A DNA stretch of 57,057 nucleotides, from assembly GCA_013215375.1 (NCBI GenBank), contig JABSRB010000004.1, positions 1 through 57,057 on the forward strand, given 5' to 3'. Each line of letters opens with the position of its first letter. Positions within the stretch are counted from its first letter, which is position 1. Made by a program: the position numbers and the translations under genes. The notes under the pieces are model-generated. The model saw nothing but the letters and a program-made list of their open reading frames with translations. It did not search any database and was not told where the DNA came from. Shown here in pieces: positions 1 to 9,279 of this stretch. This DNA comes from Oceanospirillaceae bacterium (GTDB lineage Bacteria > Pseudomonadota > Gammaproteobacteria > Pseudomonadales > Balneatricaceae).

Positions 1-147
1 GCTGTGAGCGGTGAGCTGTGAGCTGTGAGCTGTGAGCTGTGAGCTGTGAGCGAAAAGTTCGCCGTTACATCAAAGTTAGTCAACACATTTCTTTTAGCTT
101 TTAGCTTTCTAGCTCATAGCTCATTGCTTTCTAGCTTTTAGCTTCTT
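1..147. repeat. Composite heptamer repeat (cut by window edge)
   Basis: Seven units of GCTGTGA (one is GCGGTGA) occupy 1-51. A spacer of about 40 bp follows (52-92), and then degenerate TTTTAGC-like units (93-147). The same order of GCTGTGA array, spacer and TTTTAGC array recurs at 36933 and 42126. The element runs into the 3' end of the neighbouring minus-strand LysR gene, whose TAA stop at 138-140 lies in a TTTTAGC unit. This copy lacks the hairpin core seen in the other two. Its left end is outside the window. Confidence 0.9.
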
Positions 148-1049
148 TCCACATACTGATTGGCGGCATTTAAGAAGTCATCCATCAGCGCTTTGGTAGC
201 TGGTTGAATAAATCGCCCTTTTAGACAGGCAATACCCCATTTCCCCTCAATGGCAGGAAGCGTCGCTATTTGTAATTGTTGTATTTGTGCCTTCTTTGCT
301 GAGGCATCTATGGCACAGTTTAAGCTAGGTAAAATAAGATCAGTAGCTAACATTAGCGCTTCACAGGCAGCAAAATTATCACACTCACACTGTAATAACG
401 GCTGGTCTTTTTGAAGGGCTAAGTTTTTCATAAGGCTGGCTTCCAGTTTTCTTGGCAGCGCGATGGATACTAGCCCGTAATCAAATACATCTTGATTACT
501 GACATTAGTCAATTGATGCAGGGGGTGATCTTTACGAGCGAAAAATCCGCCGGGGTGTGTCGCTATTTCCCTAATGTCTAAATCATCAAAATCACTGGCA
601 TCACGTAAATCAACCACTGCAAATTCGATGCGCTCTTGGTGTAAATTTTCAGTGAGTAGCTGCGAATTTTCAATTAATAACTGGGTGCGAATTTTATTGC
701 GCTGCCGCTGCCATTCACTCAGTACAGGAGCTGCAAACGCAGCGGCAAAGGTAGTGGCTAAACCAAAGGTAACCAGCCCGCTATCGCCTTGCTTCAAGGT
801 CATCAACTCACGTTCAAAATTTTCACTCTCGAACAATATTTTTTTTGCCCGCACTAATAATATTTCGCCAAACCCGGTCAAGCTGACCTGTTTTCTATCC
901 CGATCAAATAATTGCGCATCTAGGGAATTCTCCAACGCTTTAATGCTGTGACTCAGTGCTGGCTGTGAAAGATAAGCCCTTGCGGCGGCTTTATGAAAAT
1001 TGCGCTCTTGGGCAAGTAAAACAAAATGCTGCAGTTGTTTTAATCTCAT
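138..1049 (-). CDS. LysR-family transcriptional regulator
   Basis: A 303-residue LysR-type regulator. The N-terminal winged helix-turn-helix covers about residues 1-60, with the typical pattern NFHKAAARAYLSQPALSHSI at about 17-36. The periplasmic-binding-like effector domain covers about 90-300. It is divergent from the indolepyruvate oxidoreductase gene across a 128-bp gap, so it may control that gene. The effector is unknown. The last three residues (ERS) and the stop are encoded by the adjoining heptamer repeat, so the C terminus may have been changed by repeat insertion. Confidence 0.9.
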   Translation of the reverse strand: MRLKQLQHFVLLAQERNFHKAAARAYLSQPALSHSIKALENSLDAQLFDRDRKQVSLTGFGEILLVRAKKILFESENFERELMTLKQGDSGLVTFGLATTFAAAFAAPVLSEWQRQRNKIRTQLLIENSQLLTENLHQERIEFAVVDLRDASDFDDLDIREIATHPGGFFARKDHPLHQLTNVSNQDVFDYGLVSIALPRKLEASLMKNLALQKDQPLLQCECDNFAACEALMLATDLILPSLNCAIDASAKKAQIQQLQIATLPAIEGKWGIACLKGRFIQPATKALMDDFLNAANQYVERS

Positions 1050-1062
1050 ACTGATTCACTTT

Positions 1063-1090
1063 ATGAATTAAAGTGATAATTATAATTCAT
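1063..1090. promoter_or_regulatory. Candidate LysR operator in divergent promoter
   Basis: In the gap between the LysR gene and the oxidoreductase gene, ATGAATT (1063-1069) is matched by its reverse complement AATTCAT (1084-1090). The surrounding DNA is AT-rich. LysR regulators usually bind such dyads between divergent genes. Placement and symmetry are seen; the function is inferred. Confidence 0.35.
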
Positions 1091-1177
1091 TATACTAATC
1101 AATTGAAATAGCCCATTTTATCAGCAGCTTTACCCATCGAGCTAAGGTGGGGCATATAACAATAATAGGACTGATAG

Positions 1178-4100
1178 ATGGCAAAGGCACAGGGAAAAGT
1201 ACGCTTAGGTATGACGTTACAAGATCGACTGACCCAAGAGCAGGGCTGGATCTATATGACAGGGATGCAAGCGTTGGTGCGCCTGCCTTTGCAACAGCGC
1301 CAAAATGATAGCAGAGCGGGACTTAATACCGGAGGTTTTATATCAGGGTATCGTGGCTCGCCAATGGGTCGCTACGATATGGAACTATGGGCGGCAGAGG
1401 ACATACTTAAAGCACACAACATCTCATTTAGAGCTGGCATTAACGAAGAGCTAGCAGCAACGGCTATATGGGGCAGTCAATATGTTCAAGCACAGCCTCA
1501 AGCTACGGTCGATGGAGTGTTCGCTATCTGGTACGGCAAAGGCCCGGGTGTTGATCGAGCAATGGATCCACTGCGCCATGCGGCGTTAGCGGGTACCTCT
1601 AGTCACGGCGGCGCTTTGGTATTAGCCGGAGATGATCACGCTGCTAAATCTTCCACCTTAGTTAACTATTCAGACTACAATTTTGTCTCTGCTGGCATCC
1701 CGTTACTCTACCCCTCTAACACCCAAGAGTTGCTTACCTTTGGTTTACACGGTATCGCCATGAGCCGCTACAGCGGTTGTGTTATAGCGATGAAGCTAGT
1801 GACTGACGTGGTTGAGGGAGGAGGTTCGGTGTATGTGGCGCCGGATTTGATTGATATAAGATTGCCTGAGCAGGCATCAGTGAATATTTTGCCATGGGCA
1901 CCATTGTTACAAGAACAAAGCCACTACGAGGTACGCCTGCCTGCCGCTATCAGTTATGCCAGACTCAATGGACTCAACAAGCTAATGGCCAGCTCTACTA
2001 CTGCTAAAATTGGTATCATCACTGCCGGCAAGGTTTATCAAGATGTTGAACAAGGCTTACGCAATTTAGCTTTAGCCGCTTCAACTAACGCCGATTCGAT
2101 TGAGCAAAACCCTGAGATCAACATTCTAAAATTAGGTCTTATTTGGCCGCTCGATCAACAGCTAATTTTAGATTTTGCTCAGGGACTAGAGACCCTGCTC
2201 ATTATTGAAGAGAAGCGCCCGTTAATAGAAGATCAAGTACGAAGTGCACTCTATGATGCTCAAGTTAGGCCCAATATTATCGGCAAAACCTACCCGCAAG
2301 GGGGTGTTGCCTTTGCTGTCCACGGCGAGTTATCTCCTAGTGATGTGGTACGTGTTATCACTAAGATCATCAGAGAAAAATCCACAGAAAAAGATATTGA
2401 GTGTCATCAAATTGAAGACAAGCAAACACTCATCCAAGGTAAAGGGACAGCACGCGCACCCACTTTTTGTGCCGGCTGTCCACATGGGCGTTCAACACAA
2501 GTTATTGAAGGGTCTCGAGCGCTAGCAGGCATTGGCTGTCATACCATGGCGATGCTCAAAAACCCTTTAACAACTAACAGCGTTTCGCAAATGGGCGGTG
2601 AAGGGGCGATGTGGATAGGCCAAACCGATTTTACTGACGAGCAGCACGTGTTTACCAACATGGGCGACGGCACCTATTTTCATTCCGGTATTCTGGCGAT
2701 TAGAGCGGCAGTCGCCGCCAATGTATGCATTACTTATAAATTATTACACAACGGCTTTGTCTCGATGACCGGCGGACAGCCGATTGACGGTGAAATCAGC
2801 GCACAAAAGATGATTGCACAGCTACTGGCTGAAGGCGTGGTAAAAATATCTCTAGTCACTGATGATCCCGCTAAATTCAGTGATTACCCGTTACCAGACA
2901 AGGTCACTTTGCATGAGCGCACCGCTTTAGAACACGTACAAAAACAGTTGCGCGAATTATCGGGTGTCACAGTGCTACTGTACGACCAACCTTGTGCGAC
3001 CCAGAGTCGCCGTTTACGCAAGCGAGGGCAATGGCAAGACCCTGATAAAAGGGTCTACATCAACCCAGACATTTGCGAAGGCTGCGGACATTGCTCAAGC
3101 ATTTCAGCCTGCATGGCAATAGAGCCTTTAGAAACTGAACTGGGTCGTAAGCGGCTGATTAACCAATCGAGTTGTAACAAAGATTTTTCCTGCTTAGAAG
3201 GTTTTTGTCCCAGCTTTGTCAGCGTATCAGGACTAACGCCACCCGCGCTACCAACAAAAGCCTCTCCCCTACTTACATTGGATATGAGCGCCGTGAGTGA
3301 GCCGTTGCTACCAAAAATCCAAGGATCGTACAGTCTATTGGTGTCTGGTATTGGCGGCACTGGCGTAGTGACCATAGGCCAAACATTGGCAGTCGCCGCA
3401 CATTTAGAGGGCTTATACAGCTCAAATTTAGATGTAACCGGTCTCGCTCAAAAATACGGCGCAGTGCACTCTCACGTAAAAATAGCGTTACAGCCCAGCG
3501 AGTTACATGCCACACGTATTGCTAAACAGGAAGCGCAAGCCATCATCGGTTGCGATCTAGTGGTTTGTGCAGGAGATGAAGCGCTTTCAAAAATACAGAC
3601 CCGCAATGCCAAAGCGGTGGTGGATATAACGGTTGTGCCTACCAGTGAGTTCTCCGCTAATCCTGATTGGCAGCTAAACTTCAAAGAGCAGACAGAACGC
3701 ATCGATTCTGTATTAATAGATCAGGTTGTCTACGTTGATGCCCAAGCGATTGCCAGTGCACTATTAGGCAATACTATTTACGCTAACATGATTTTACTCG
3801 GTGCTAGCTGGCAACAAGGAGCGATCCCTTTGTCTAAAAAAGCTATCAAAAGAGCGATTGAACTCAATGGAGTGACGGTTGATTTAAATCTAAGTGCTTT
3901 TGATATTGGACGTTTAGTGATTGAGGATAACGCTAAAATAGAGCAATTGATGCAGCCGGATATTATTGCTAATAAGATAACCCAGCCTGTTGAGCAAACC
4001 ATAGTACAGCTCATTGCTCACCGTAAAAAGCTCTTGTGTGAATATCAAAATGCCGCTTATGCGCAGCGCTATGAGCAACAATTACAGCAAGTCATTGAAG

Positions 4101-4672
4101 GCGTAGCTGGTCTAAAATGCACCGATGAATTAGTGGATAGTGTCGCGAAGTATTATTACAAATTAATGGCGCATAAAGATGCATGGGAAATCGCCCGTCT
4201 CTATAGCGAGCCTAAATTCATGCAGCTGTTAACAGCTACCTTTAATGCCAAGGTAAAGGTTTCGTTTCATATAGGCTCTTGGCCGTTTGCTAAAAGAAAT
4301 CGACAAACAGGCCAGTTACAAAAACGTCAAGTGGGTCCTTGGATACTCAAAGTATTTGCCTTAATGGCAAAACTGAGATTTTTACGCAATACTATATTTG
4401 ATCCTTTTGCGCGCAATGAGGAGGGAAAATTAGCTGCGCTTTTACTGGCCCAATATGAGTCTGACATAACATTAGTACTGGAAAAAGTAACCACTAATAA
4501 TTTTGATAGCGCGATAGAACTGCTATCTCTACCCGAAAAAATACGAGGTTTTGGTGTTATTCGGGTTAAACATGTGGATGCTTTAGTGCAAAAACGTATC
4601 AATTTACGCGCTATTTTACTTGCTAAAGGTTCACAAGATCTATATATCGATGCAGCCGTTGAGGTCACCTAG
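1178..4672 (+). CDS. Indolepyruvate:ferredoxin oxidoreductase, fused subunits
   Basis: A 1164-residue fused enzyme of the 2-oxoacid:ferredoxin oxidoreductase family. It converts aryl pyruvates, made by transamination of aromatic amino acids, to aryl-acetyl-CoA, reducing ferredoxin. The N-terminal part is the pyrimidine-binding domain. TPP-domain motifs are FCAGCPHGR at about residue 430 and GDGTYFHSG at about 498. A ferredoxin-like cysteine cluster CEGCGHC is at about 633, with further cysteines at about 665-680. The gamma-type domain with VSGIGGTGVV starts at about 720. Length and order match the single-chain proteobacterial form rather than the two-subunit archaeal IorAB. The LysR neighbour is divergent. 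Substrate preference is inferred from family. Confidence 0.9.
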   Translation: MAKAQGKVRLGMTLQDRLTQEQGWIYMTGMQALVRLPLQQRQNDSRAGLNTGGFISGYRGSPMGRYDMELWAAEDILKAHNISFRAGINEELAATAIWGSQYVQAQPQATVDGVFAIWYGKGPGVDRAMDPLRHAALAGTSSHGGALVLAGDDHAAKSSTLVNYSDYNFVSAGIPLLYPSNTQELLTFGLHGIAMSRYSGCVIAMKLVTDVVEGGGSVYVAPDLIDIRLPEQASVNILPWAPLLQEQSHYEVRLPAAISYARLNGLNKLMASSTTAKIGIITAGKVYQDVEQGLRNLALAASTNADSIEQNPEINILKLGLIWPLDQQLILDFAQGLETLLIIEEKRPLIEDQVRSALYDAQVRPNIIGKTYPQGGVAFAVHGELSPSDVVRVITKIIREKSTEKDIECHQIEDKQTLIQGKGTARAPTFCAGCPHGRSTQVIEGSRALAGIGCHTMAMLKNPLTTNSVSQMGGEGAMWIGQTDFTDEQHVFTNMGDGTYFHSGILAIRAAVAANVCITYKLLHNGFVSMTGGQPIDGEISAQKMIAQLLAEGVVKISLVTDDPAKFSDYPLPDKVTLHERTALEHVQKQLRELSGVTVLLYDQPCATQSRRLRKRGQWQDPDKRVYINPDICEGCGHCSSISACMAIEPLETELGRKRLINQSSCNKDFSCLEGFCPSFVSVSGLTPPALPTKASPLLTLDMSAVSEPLLPKIQGSYSLLVSGIGGTGVVTIGQTLAVAAHLEGLYSSNLDVTGLAQKYGAVHSHVKIALQPSELHATRIAKQEAQAIIGCDLVVCAGDEALSKIQTRNAKAVVDITVVPTSEFSANPDWQLNFKEQTERIDSVLIDQVVYVDAQAIASALLGNTIYANMILLGASWQQGAIPLSKKAIKRAIELNGVTVDLNLSAFDIGRLVIEDNAKIEQLMQPDIIANKITQPVEQTIVQLIAHRKKLLCEYQNAAYAQRYEQQLQQVIEGVAGLKCTDELVDSVAKYYYKLMAHKDAWEIARLYSEPKFMQLLTATFNAKVKVSFHIGSWPFAKRNRQTGQLQKRQVGPWILKVFALMAKLRFLRNTIFDPFARNEEGKLAALLLAQYESDITLVLEKVTTNNFDSAIELLSLPEKIRGFGVIRVKHVDALVQKRINLRAILLAKGSQDLYIDAAVEVT

Positions 4673-4752
4673 AAAAAATACTTTCTAAAAACAAAAGCAC
4701 AAAATATCAAAAGTCTGCGGGCGTTTCCTTTTACAGTGAGTTTTTTAACTCA

Positions 4753-4918
4753 CTAGGAGCCTGTCCGAGAACTGCGATCGAAGCGAGAACAAGGCTATTT
4801 GAGGAAGAATTAGCGGTGATTTAAGGCGAATAGCGTGCTATTTAACGAAAATCAGCGTTAATTATAACCAAATAGGATTGGTCGCAGCCGATTAGTCTGT
4901 TCTCGGAGAGGCTCCTAG
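4753..4918 (+). mobile_element. MITE-like element, family A, copy 1
   Basis: A 166-bp non-coding element with 20-bp terminal inverted repeats: CTAGGAGCCTGTCCGAGAAC at the left and its near-perfect reverse complement (19 of 20) at the right. The internal stretch GAGGCGAATAGCGTGCTATT-like sequence recurs in the copies at 6755 and 26896. CTAG at both ends suits the YTAR target duplication known for IS5-group elements, but that link is inference. The right end supplies AGGA (4917-4920), 8 bp before the azoreductase start codon. Confidence 0.85.
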
Positions 4919-4928
4919 GATATGCACC

Positions 4929-5570
4929 ATGTCAAAGACTCTTGTTGTTAGCTACACCCCTAGCTTTGAATCCAATACCAAAAAATTAGTAGATGCCTAC
5001 TTACAGGCCACTGCTGACACAACTGATATTATTCATCTTGATCTGGTAAAAGACCCAGCGCCATTGCTACTTGAAAAAAATCTAAATACTTTGTTAAAAA
5101 GAAACTTCATGGGGAAGGAGCTGACACCCGCTGAAAGTGAAACTTTGAGCGATATCGATCTATTGATGCGACAATTTAAAGAGGCTGATCGCATTGTACT
5201 GGCCTTTCCCATGTACAATTTTAGTGTGCCTGCCAGCGTAAAAGCATGGATCGATACCATCATCCAAAATGGTCAAACGTTCAAAATTAAAGAAGAAGGT
5301 GGATATGAGGGTTTGTGCCAGGGAAAACATGCTCTAATATTAATGACGACAGGAGGTGATTACGCAAAAGAGCCTGAAAAAAGCATGGATTTTGCCACTC
5401 CCCTCATTCAGACGTGTATGGGGTTTATGGGGTTTATGGGGTTTATGGGTATAACATCTCATGTCATTACGGCTGGAGGTTTGAACCAGTATATGGATTC
5501 AGTGGATGAAATAGTCTCTCGAACCCAGCAACAAGTCACCCAGTATGTAAAGAACAGCCCGCTGTGGTAA
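4929..5570 (+). CDS. azoR: FMN-dependent NADH-azoreductase
   Basis: A 213-residue flavodoxin-fold quinone/azo reductase of the AzoR type, cytoplasmic, using FMN and NAD(P)H. The FMN-binding FPMYNFSVPASVKAWID segment is at about residues 96-112, and the C-terminal glycine-rich segment carries MTTGGDYA. Residues 164-173 show MGF three times before MGIT, encoded by a tandem 9-bp repeat; relatives normally have one such unit. The Shine-Dalgarno AGGA lies at the edge of the upstream MITE. The AraC-GyrI gene follows after 30 bp and may be cotranscribed. Confidence 0.88.
   Translation: MSKTLVVSYTPSFESNTKKLVDAYLQATADTTDIIHLDLVKDPAPLLLEKNLNTLLKRNFMGKELTPAESETLSDIDLLMRQFKEADRIVLAFPMYNFSVPASVKAWIDTIIQNGQTFKIKEEGGYEGLCQGKHALILMTTGGDYAKEPEKSMDFATPLIQTCMGFMGFMGFMGITSHVITAGGLNQYMDSVDEIVSRTQQQVTQYVKNSPLW
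5418..5444 (+). repeat. In-frame 9-bp tandem triplication inside azoR
   Basis: ATGGGGTTT occurs three times head to tail and is followed by ATGGGT, giving MGFMGFMGFMG. The unit is a multiple of three, so the frame is kept. It looks like slippage expansion of a conserved GFMG/GFIG-type segment. Confidence 0.95.
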
Positions 5571-5600
5571 TCTCATTTTTTGACGAGTAAATAGTAAGTC

Positions 5601-6470
5601 ATGAATTATCTAACCCAAGTACAAAAAGGCGTTGATTTTATCGAGTCCAATCTGGACTACGATCTATCTTTTGGCGACATTTCTAAAAAGGCAGGCATTA
5701 GCCAATGGCATTTTCAACGTATTTTTAGGGCGTTAACCAATGAGACGTTAAAGACTTACATTCGCTCAAGAAGGCTGGCTAATGCATTAGAGAAACTGCT
5801 AAAAAACGATCAAAAAATCATTGAGATTGCTATTACCGCAGGCTATGAGTCCCAGGAGAGCTTTACCCGGGCTTTTAAAAAAGCTTTTAATTTAACGCCG
5901 AGTGAAGCGAGAAAAATTGGCAGTAAAAATCTGTTTCTGAAGAAAGTAAAATTTGATGCGCAGTACTTACGTCACATCAACCAAAATATTTCTTTAACGC
6001 CGCAAATCTATACGCAAAAAAGGCTTTTGTTGGTGGGCATGAAAACAGAGTTTTACAGTGTGGACTCAGAAAAAAATAATATCGCAGATAAGCTTCCCCA
6101 ATTGTGGGGAGCGTTTGTTCCGCGAATGGGAGAAATCAAACACAGTATTGCCAATGTCGCCTATGGCATTATACAGCAGGAAAAAGGCAACACTGATTTG
6201 CTAGAATATTATGCCGTGGTTGAAGTCACCAGCATCGATCAATTACCTGCGGGGATGATCAGCCTAGAAATCCCCCAATCTACCTACGCAAAGTTTGTCC
6301 ACAAAGGCAAAGTCACCAACATAAACAACACTATTAATTACATATACTCAAGCTGGTTACTGCAATCGAATAGACGCCACAGCTACGCCGCTGATATTGA
6401 AATTTATGGTAGTGAGTTTATTCCTGACTCTGATCAATCAGTGACACATTATGCTATCCCCATTGAGTGA
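5601..6470 (+). CDS. AraC-family regulator with GyrI-like effector domain
   Basis: A 289-residue protein. Two helix-turn-helix motifs of the AraC/SoxS/Rob class lie at about residues 8-105 (AGISQWHFQRIFRALTNETL, then AGYESQESFTRAFKKAFNLT). A GyrI-like ligand-binding domain follows at about 125-288. This architecture resembles Rob and other small-molecule-sensing regulators. It lies 30 bp after azoR on the same strand, so it probably regulates that gene or is coexpressed with it. No strong Shine-Dalgarno is visible. The ligand is unknown. Confidence 0.88.
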   Translation: MNYLTQVQKGVDFIESNLDYDLSFGDISKKAGISQWHFQRIFRALTNETLKTYIRSRRLANALEKLLKNDQKIIEIAITAGYESQESFTRAFKKAFNLTPSEARKIGSKNLFLKKVKFDAQYLRHINQNISLTPQIYTQKRLLLVGMKTEFYSVDSEKNNIADKLPQLWGAFVPRMGEIKHSIANVAYGIIQQEKGNTDLLEYYAVVEVTSIDQLPAGMISLEIPQSTYAKFVHKGKVTNINNTINYIYSSWLLQSNRRHSYAADIEIYGSEFIPDSDQSVTHYAIPIE

Positions 6471-6570
6471 GCGTTAAAACTCACTTCTCTAAGAGCTAAC
6501 TTTGTATTCCTTTGAAATACAATTACCGCTAAAATCAGCCCCAAACTTCACAGCAAAATAAAGGATTAAA

Positions 6571-7362
6571 ATGGACTTTAATACATGGCTTATCTTTATC
6601 GGGGTAATTAGTCTATTAATCGCTTTCCCAGGGCCCTCTGCCATATTGTGTCTATCACATGGACTAAAATTTGGTAAACACCGGGCAATAGCGACCATTT
6701 TAGGCGGGACAATAGCCTCCGTCATCTTAATGAGCTTGTCTGCCATTGGAAGAAGAGCTTGAACGAGAACAGACTAATCTACTGCGACCAAACCTATTTG
6801 GTTAAAATTAACGCTAAATTTCGTTAAATAGCACGCTATTCGCCTCAAATTACCCTTAATTTTTCCTGTCATAGTTTTGGCCTCGCTACGATCGCCATTC
6901 TCACTCAAGCTCTTGGGTGCCATTCTCGCCGCCTCAGAAATAGCTTTCACTATCGTTAAAGTGCTGGGCGCCGGGTATCTTATCTACTTGGGATTTCGTG
7001 CTTTCTTTGATACCAGCTCGCCCGTCCAAACTACTGATATTACAGAGATTAAAGACCAAAAAAGTAACTTGTTATTATTTAATCAAGGCTTTGTGATAGG
7101 CATTAGCAATCCAAAAGATTTGCTGTTTTTTGCCGCACTATTCCCTAACTTTATCAATTTGGCAGAACCACAACTTATTCAATTTGTAATTTTAGCCAGT
7201 AGCTGGTTTGTGATCGATTTTATCATCATGTATTTTTACGCCAGCCTGGGCAGCAAAATTTCGCCAATTTTCGCTAAAGCAACGGTAATTAGAGCATTTA
7301 ACAGAACCATTGGCGGTTTCTTTATTGCTGTAGGCAGTACTATTTTAGTTTCAAATAAATAA
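6571..7362 (+). pseudogene. LysE/RhtB-family exporter, disrupted by a MITE
   Basis: The first part (6571-6750) encodes the N terminus of a LysE/RhtB amino-acid exporter: MDFNTWLIFIGVI, then AFPGPSAILCLSHGLKFGK, then ...SLSAIG. The reading frame then enters a MITE-like insertion and stops at 6760-6762. Family homology resumes at 6913 with LGAILAASEIAFTIVKVLGA and runs to a normal C terminus at 7362. Joining SAIG to LGAIL gives a continuous family-like sequence of about 210 residues. A TTG at 6877 inside the insertion could start the 3' part, but a functional exporter is unlikely. Confidence 0.88.
6755..6912 (-). mobile_element. MITE-like element, family A, copy 2, inside exporter gene
   Basis: A 158-bp insertion related in reverse orientation to the element at 4753: it begins GAGCTTGAACGAGAACAGAC and ends in the matching inverted repeat (TTCTCACTCAAGCTC), with the shared AATAGCACGCTATTCGCCTC inside. 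The ends are more diverged than in the other copies and no CTAG is present. TTGG occurs on both sides (6746-6749 and 6913-6916) and could be a duplication or chance. It introduces the stop that breaks the exporter gene. Confidence 0.85.
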
Positions 7363-7845
7363 CTTAGGTTTATTTTTATACTCATGGGTGCCCTTTAAAA
7401 AGGGCCAGCGCTGCTCGTTTAATGCACTTTTATCCATTAATAATCAATCATTATCAACAAAGCTAAGACAAGCAAAATAGTCTCTATTTGGAGACGATTG
7501 TTTCTCATATTTTGACTAAGATAACCTTAATATCTCTTTCACTTCCCACCGGCGCATCTTCATTTTTTAATATTGATCAGTTATATCGCTAAATATGCAA
7601 ATAAATAGCCTAAACAAGAATTGTGCCTAAAAAACAATCAACTGAATATTTGGTAATTAACCTTTAATTTTAAGCACTTACAGCTGTTCACGAAACACCC
7701 TAGACTAAAGTATATAAGCTTTATTTATGGAGCTATGATAAATTTTTTAGGCCTTAAGGGAAGATTTGGCCATCATCTGGCTATGCTTCCAGAAAGAGCT
7801 CGAGGTATAACTTTTTATAAAAAGTAGTCATGGAGAATAATAACA
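7363..7845. other. Intergenic region upstream of the HAAT binding protein
   Basis: AT-rich non-coding DNA of 483 bp with no credible ORF. A short palindrome, GCCCTTTAAAAAGGGC, lies at 7390-7405 without a T tract. The promoter of the binding-protein gene must lie here, but I cannot place boxes with confidence. GGAG at 7831-7834 precedes the start codon. Confidence 0.6.
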
Positions 7846-9198
7846 ATGAGTGATAAAAAAAACGAGCAAACTAATATCCTGCGTAGAAGGATATTAACTG
7901 CCGGGGGGGCATTTGCCCTAGCAGGCGCTATGCCTATGTTTTACAGTACCAATGTTTGGGCAAAAGACTTTCCGAATGATCCCACTAAATCGAAAACTGT
8001 CACTTTAGGATTTAATATCCCTCAATCAGGTGCCTATGCAGATGAAGGTGCCGATGAGCTAAGAGCTTATAAGCTTGCAGTGATGCATTTAAATGGTGAG
8101 GGAGATGGTGGTCTGATGAACACCATGAAACCTTCCATGTTGAAAGGTAATGGTATCCTAGGAAAGAAAGTCACTTTTGTAACCGGTGACACTCAAACCA
8201 AATCTGATGCAGCGCGTGCTTCTGCTAAGCGCATGATCGAAAAAGATAAAGTCATTATGTTTTCCGGTGGCTCCTCCTCTGGTGTAGCGATTGCACAGCA
8301 ATCATTTGCCCAGGAAGCCGGCATCATCTTTATGGCAGGTTTAACCCACTCTAACGACACTACCGGCAAAGATAAGCGCCGCTATGGCTTTAGACATTTC
8401 TTTAATGCTCACATGTCAGGTGCGGCCCTAGGCCCAGTACTGGAAAAAGAATACGGTACAGAGCGTAACGCCTACCATCTAACTGCCGATTACACTTGGG
8501 GTTGGACACAGGAAGAATCAATCAAAAACACCACGGAAGCAATGGGTTGGAATACCACTAAAACGGTAAGAACTCCTGTTGGCGCTGGTGACTTCTCACA
8601 ATATATTACGCCAGTTTTAAACTCGGGCGCTGATGTACTTATCTTGAACCACTACGGTAAAGATATGATCAACTCGCTAACGCAAGCAGTACAGTTTGGT
8701 TTGCGTGACAAGCAGGTTAATGGCAAAGATTTCCAAATCATTGTGCCGTTATTCTCTCGTTTGATGGCACAAGGTGCTGGCGATAACATCAAAGGTATTT
8801 TAGGTACTACCAACTGGAACTGGACACTACAGGATGAAGGCTCACAAGCTTTTGTTAAATCTTTTGGCCAAGTTTACGGTTTCCCACCTTCACAGGCAGC
8901 ACATACTTGTTACGTGCAAACGTTGTTGTATGCAGATGCATGTGAAAGAGCCGGTACTTTCTATCCGCCTGAAGTTATCAAGGCACTAGAGGGACACAAG
9001 TTCGACGGTATGGGTAACGGTGCCACTGAATATCGCGCCGAAGATCACCAGTGCTTTAAAGATGTACTCGTGGTTAAAGGTAACGAAAACGCAACATCAC
9101 AATTTGACTTACTCGAAGTTGTGCAACAAGTACCACGTTCTCAAGTTGAGTACGATGCCAGCATCTTTGGCGGAGAATTAGGCCCTTACAAAGGTTAA
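7846..9198 (+). CDS. HAAT-type ABC transporter substrate-binding protein
   Basis: A 450-residue periplasmic ligand-binding protein of the LivJ/HAAT (type 1 periplasmic-binding) class. The N terminus has a twin-arginine-like signal (LRRRILTAGGAFALAG at about residues 11-26) with likely cleavage after VWA at about 39. The mature part starts with TVTLGFNIPQSGAYADEG and includes the FSGGSSSGVAIAQQ segment. It is the first gene before two LivH/M permeases and two LivG/F ATPases, though a terminator and 421 bp separate them. Neighbouring pobA suggests an aromatic acid as ligand; amino acids or amides remain possible. It lacks typical UrtA features. Confidence 0.85.
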   Translation: MSDKKNEQTNILRRRILTAGGAFALAGAMPMFYSTNVWAKDFPNDPTKSKTVTLGFNIPQSGAYADEGADELRAYKLAVMHLNGEGDGGLMNTMKPSMLKGNGILGKKVTFVTGDTQTKSDAARASAKRMIEKDKVIMFSGGSSSGVAIAQQSFAQEAGIIFMAGLTHSNDTTGKDKRRYGFRHFFNAHMSGAALGPVLEKEYGTERNAYHLTADYTWGWTQEESIKNTTEAMGWNTTKTVRTPVGAGDFSQYITPVLNSGADVLILNHYGKDMINSLTQAVQFGLRDKQVNGKDFQIIVPLFSRLMAQGAGDNIKGILGTTNWNWTLQDEGSQAFVKSFGQVYGFPPSQAAHTCYVQTLLYADACERAGTFYPPEVIKALEGHKFDGMGNGATEYRAEDHQCFKDVLVVKGNENATSQFDLLEVVQQVPRSQVEYDASIFGGELGPYKG

Positions 9199-9245
9199 AT
9201 TCTCAAATAATGTCTCAGGTAAATAATTTATTTGAGCATAACAGC

Positions 9246-9279
9246 CCGTTAGTTATCTTAGGGTAACTAACGGTTTTAT
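9246..9279 (+). terminator. Rho-independent terminator or attenuator after binding-protein gene
   Basis: CCGTTAGTTA (9246-9255) pairs perfectly with TAACTAACGG (9264-9273) around an 8-nt loop, followed by TTTTAT. It lies between the abundant binding-protein gene and the permease genes, where partial termination is common for ABC systems. Confidence 0.75.

Noticed and set aside
574-951. 125-codon plus-strand ORF opposite the first LysR gene
   Set aside because: It is an antisense shadow of a well-supported gene with no features of its own.
5418-5444. The azoR triplet repeat as a frameshift or sequencing error
   Set aside because: The unit is 9 bp and keeps the frame, and the protein continues normally on both sides; read support would still be needed.
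7390-7405. Palindrome GCCCTTTAAAAAGGGC as a terminator of the broken exporter gene
   Set aside because: The stem is short and not followed by a T run, so it is not supported as a terminator.
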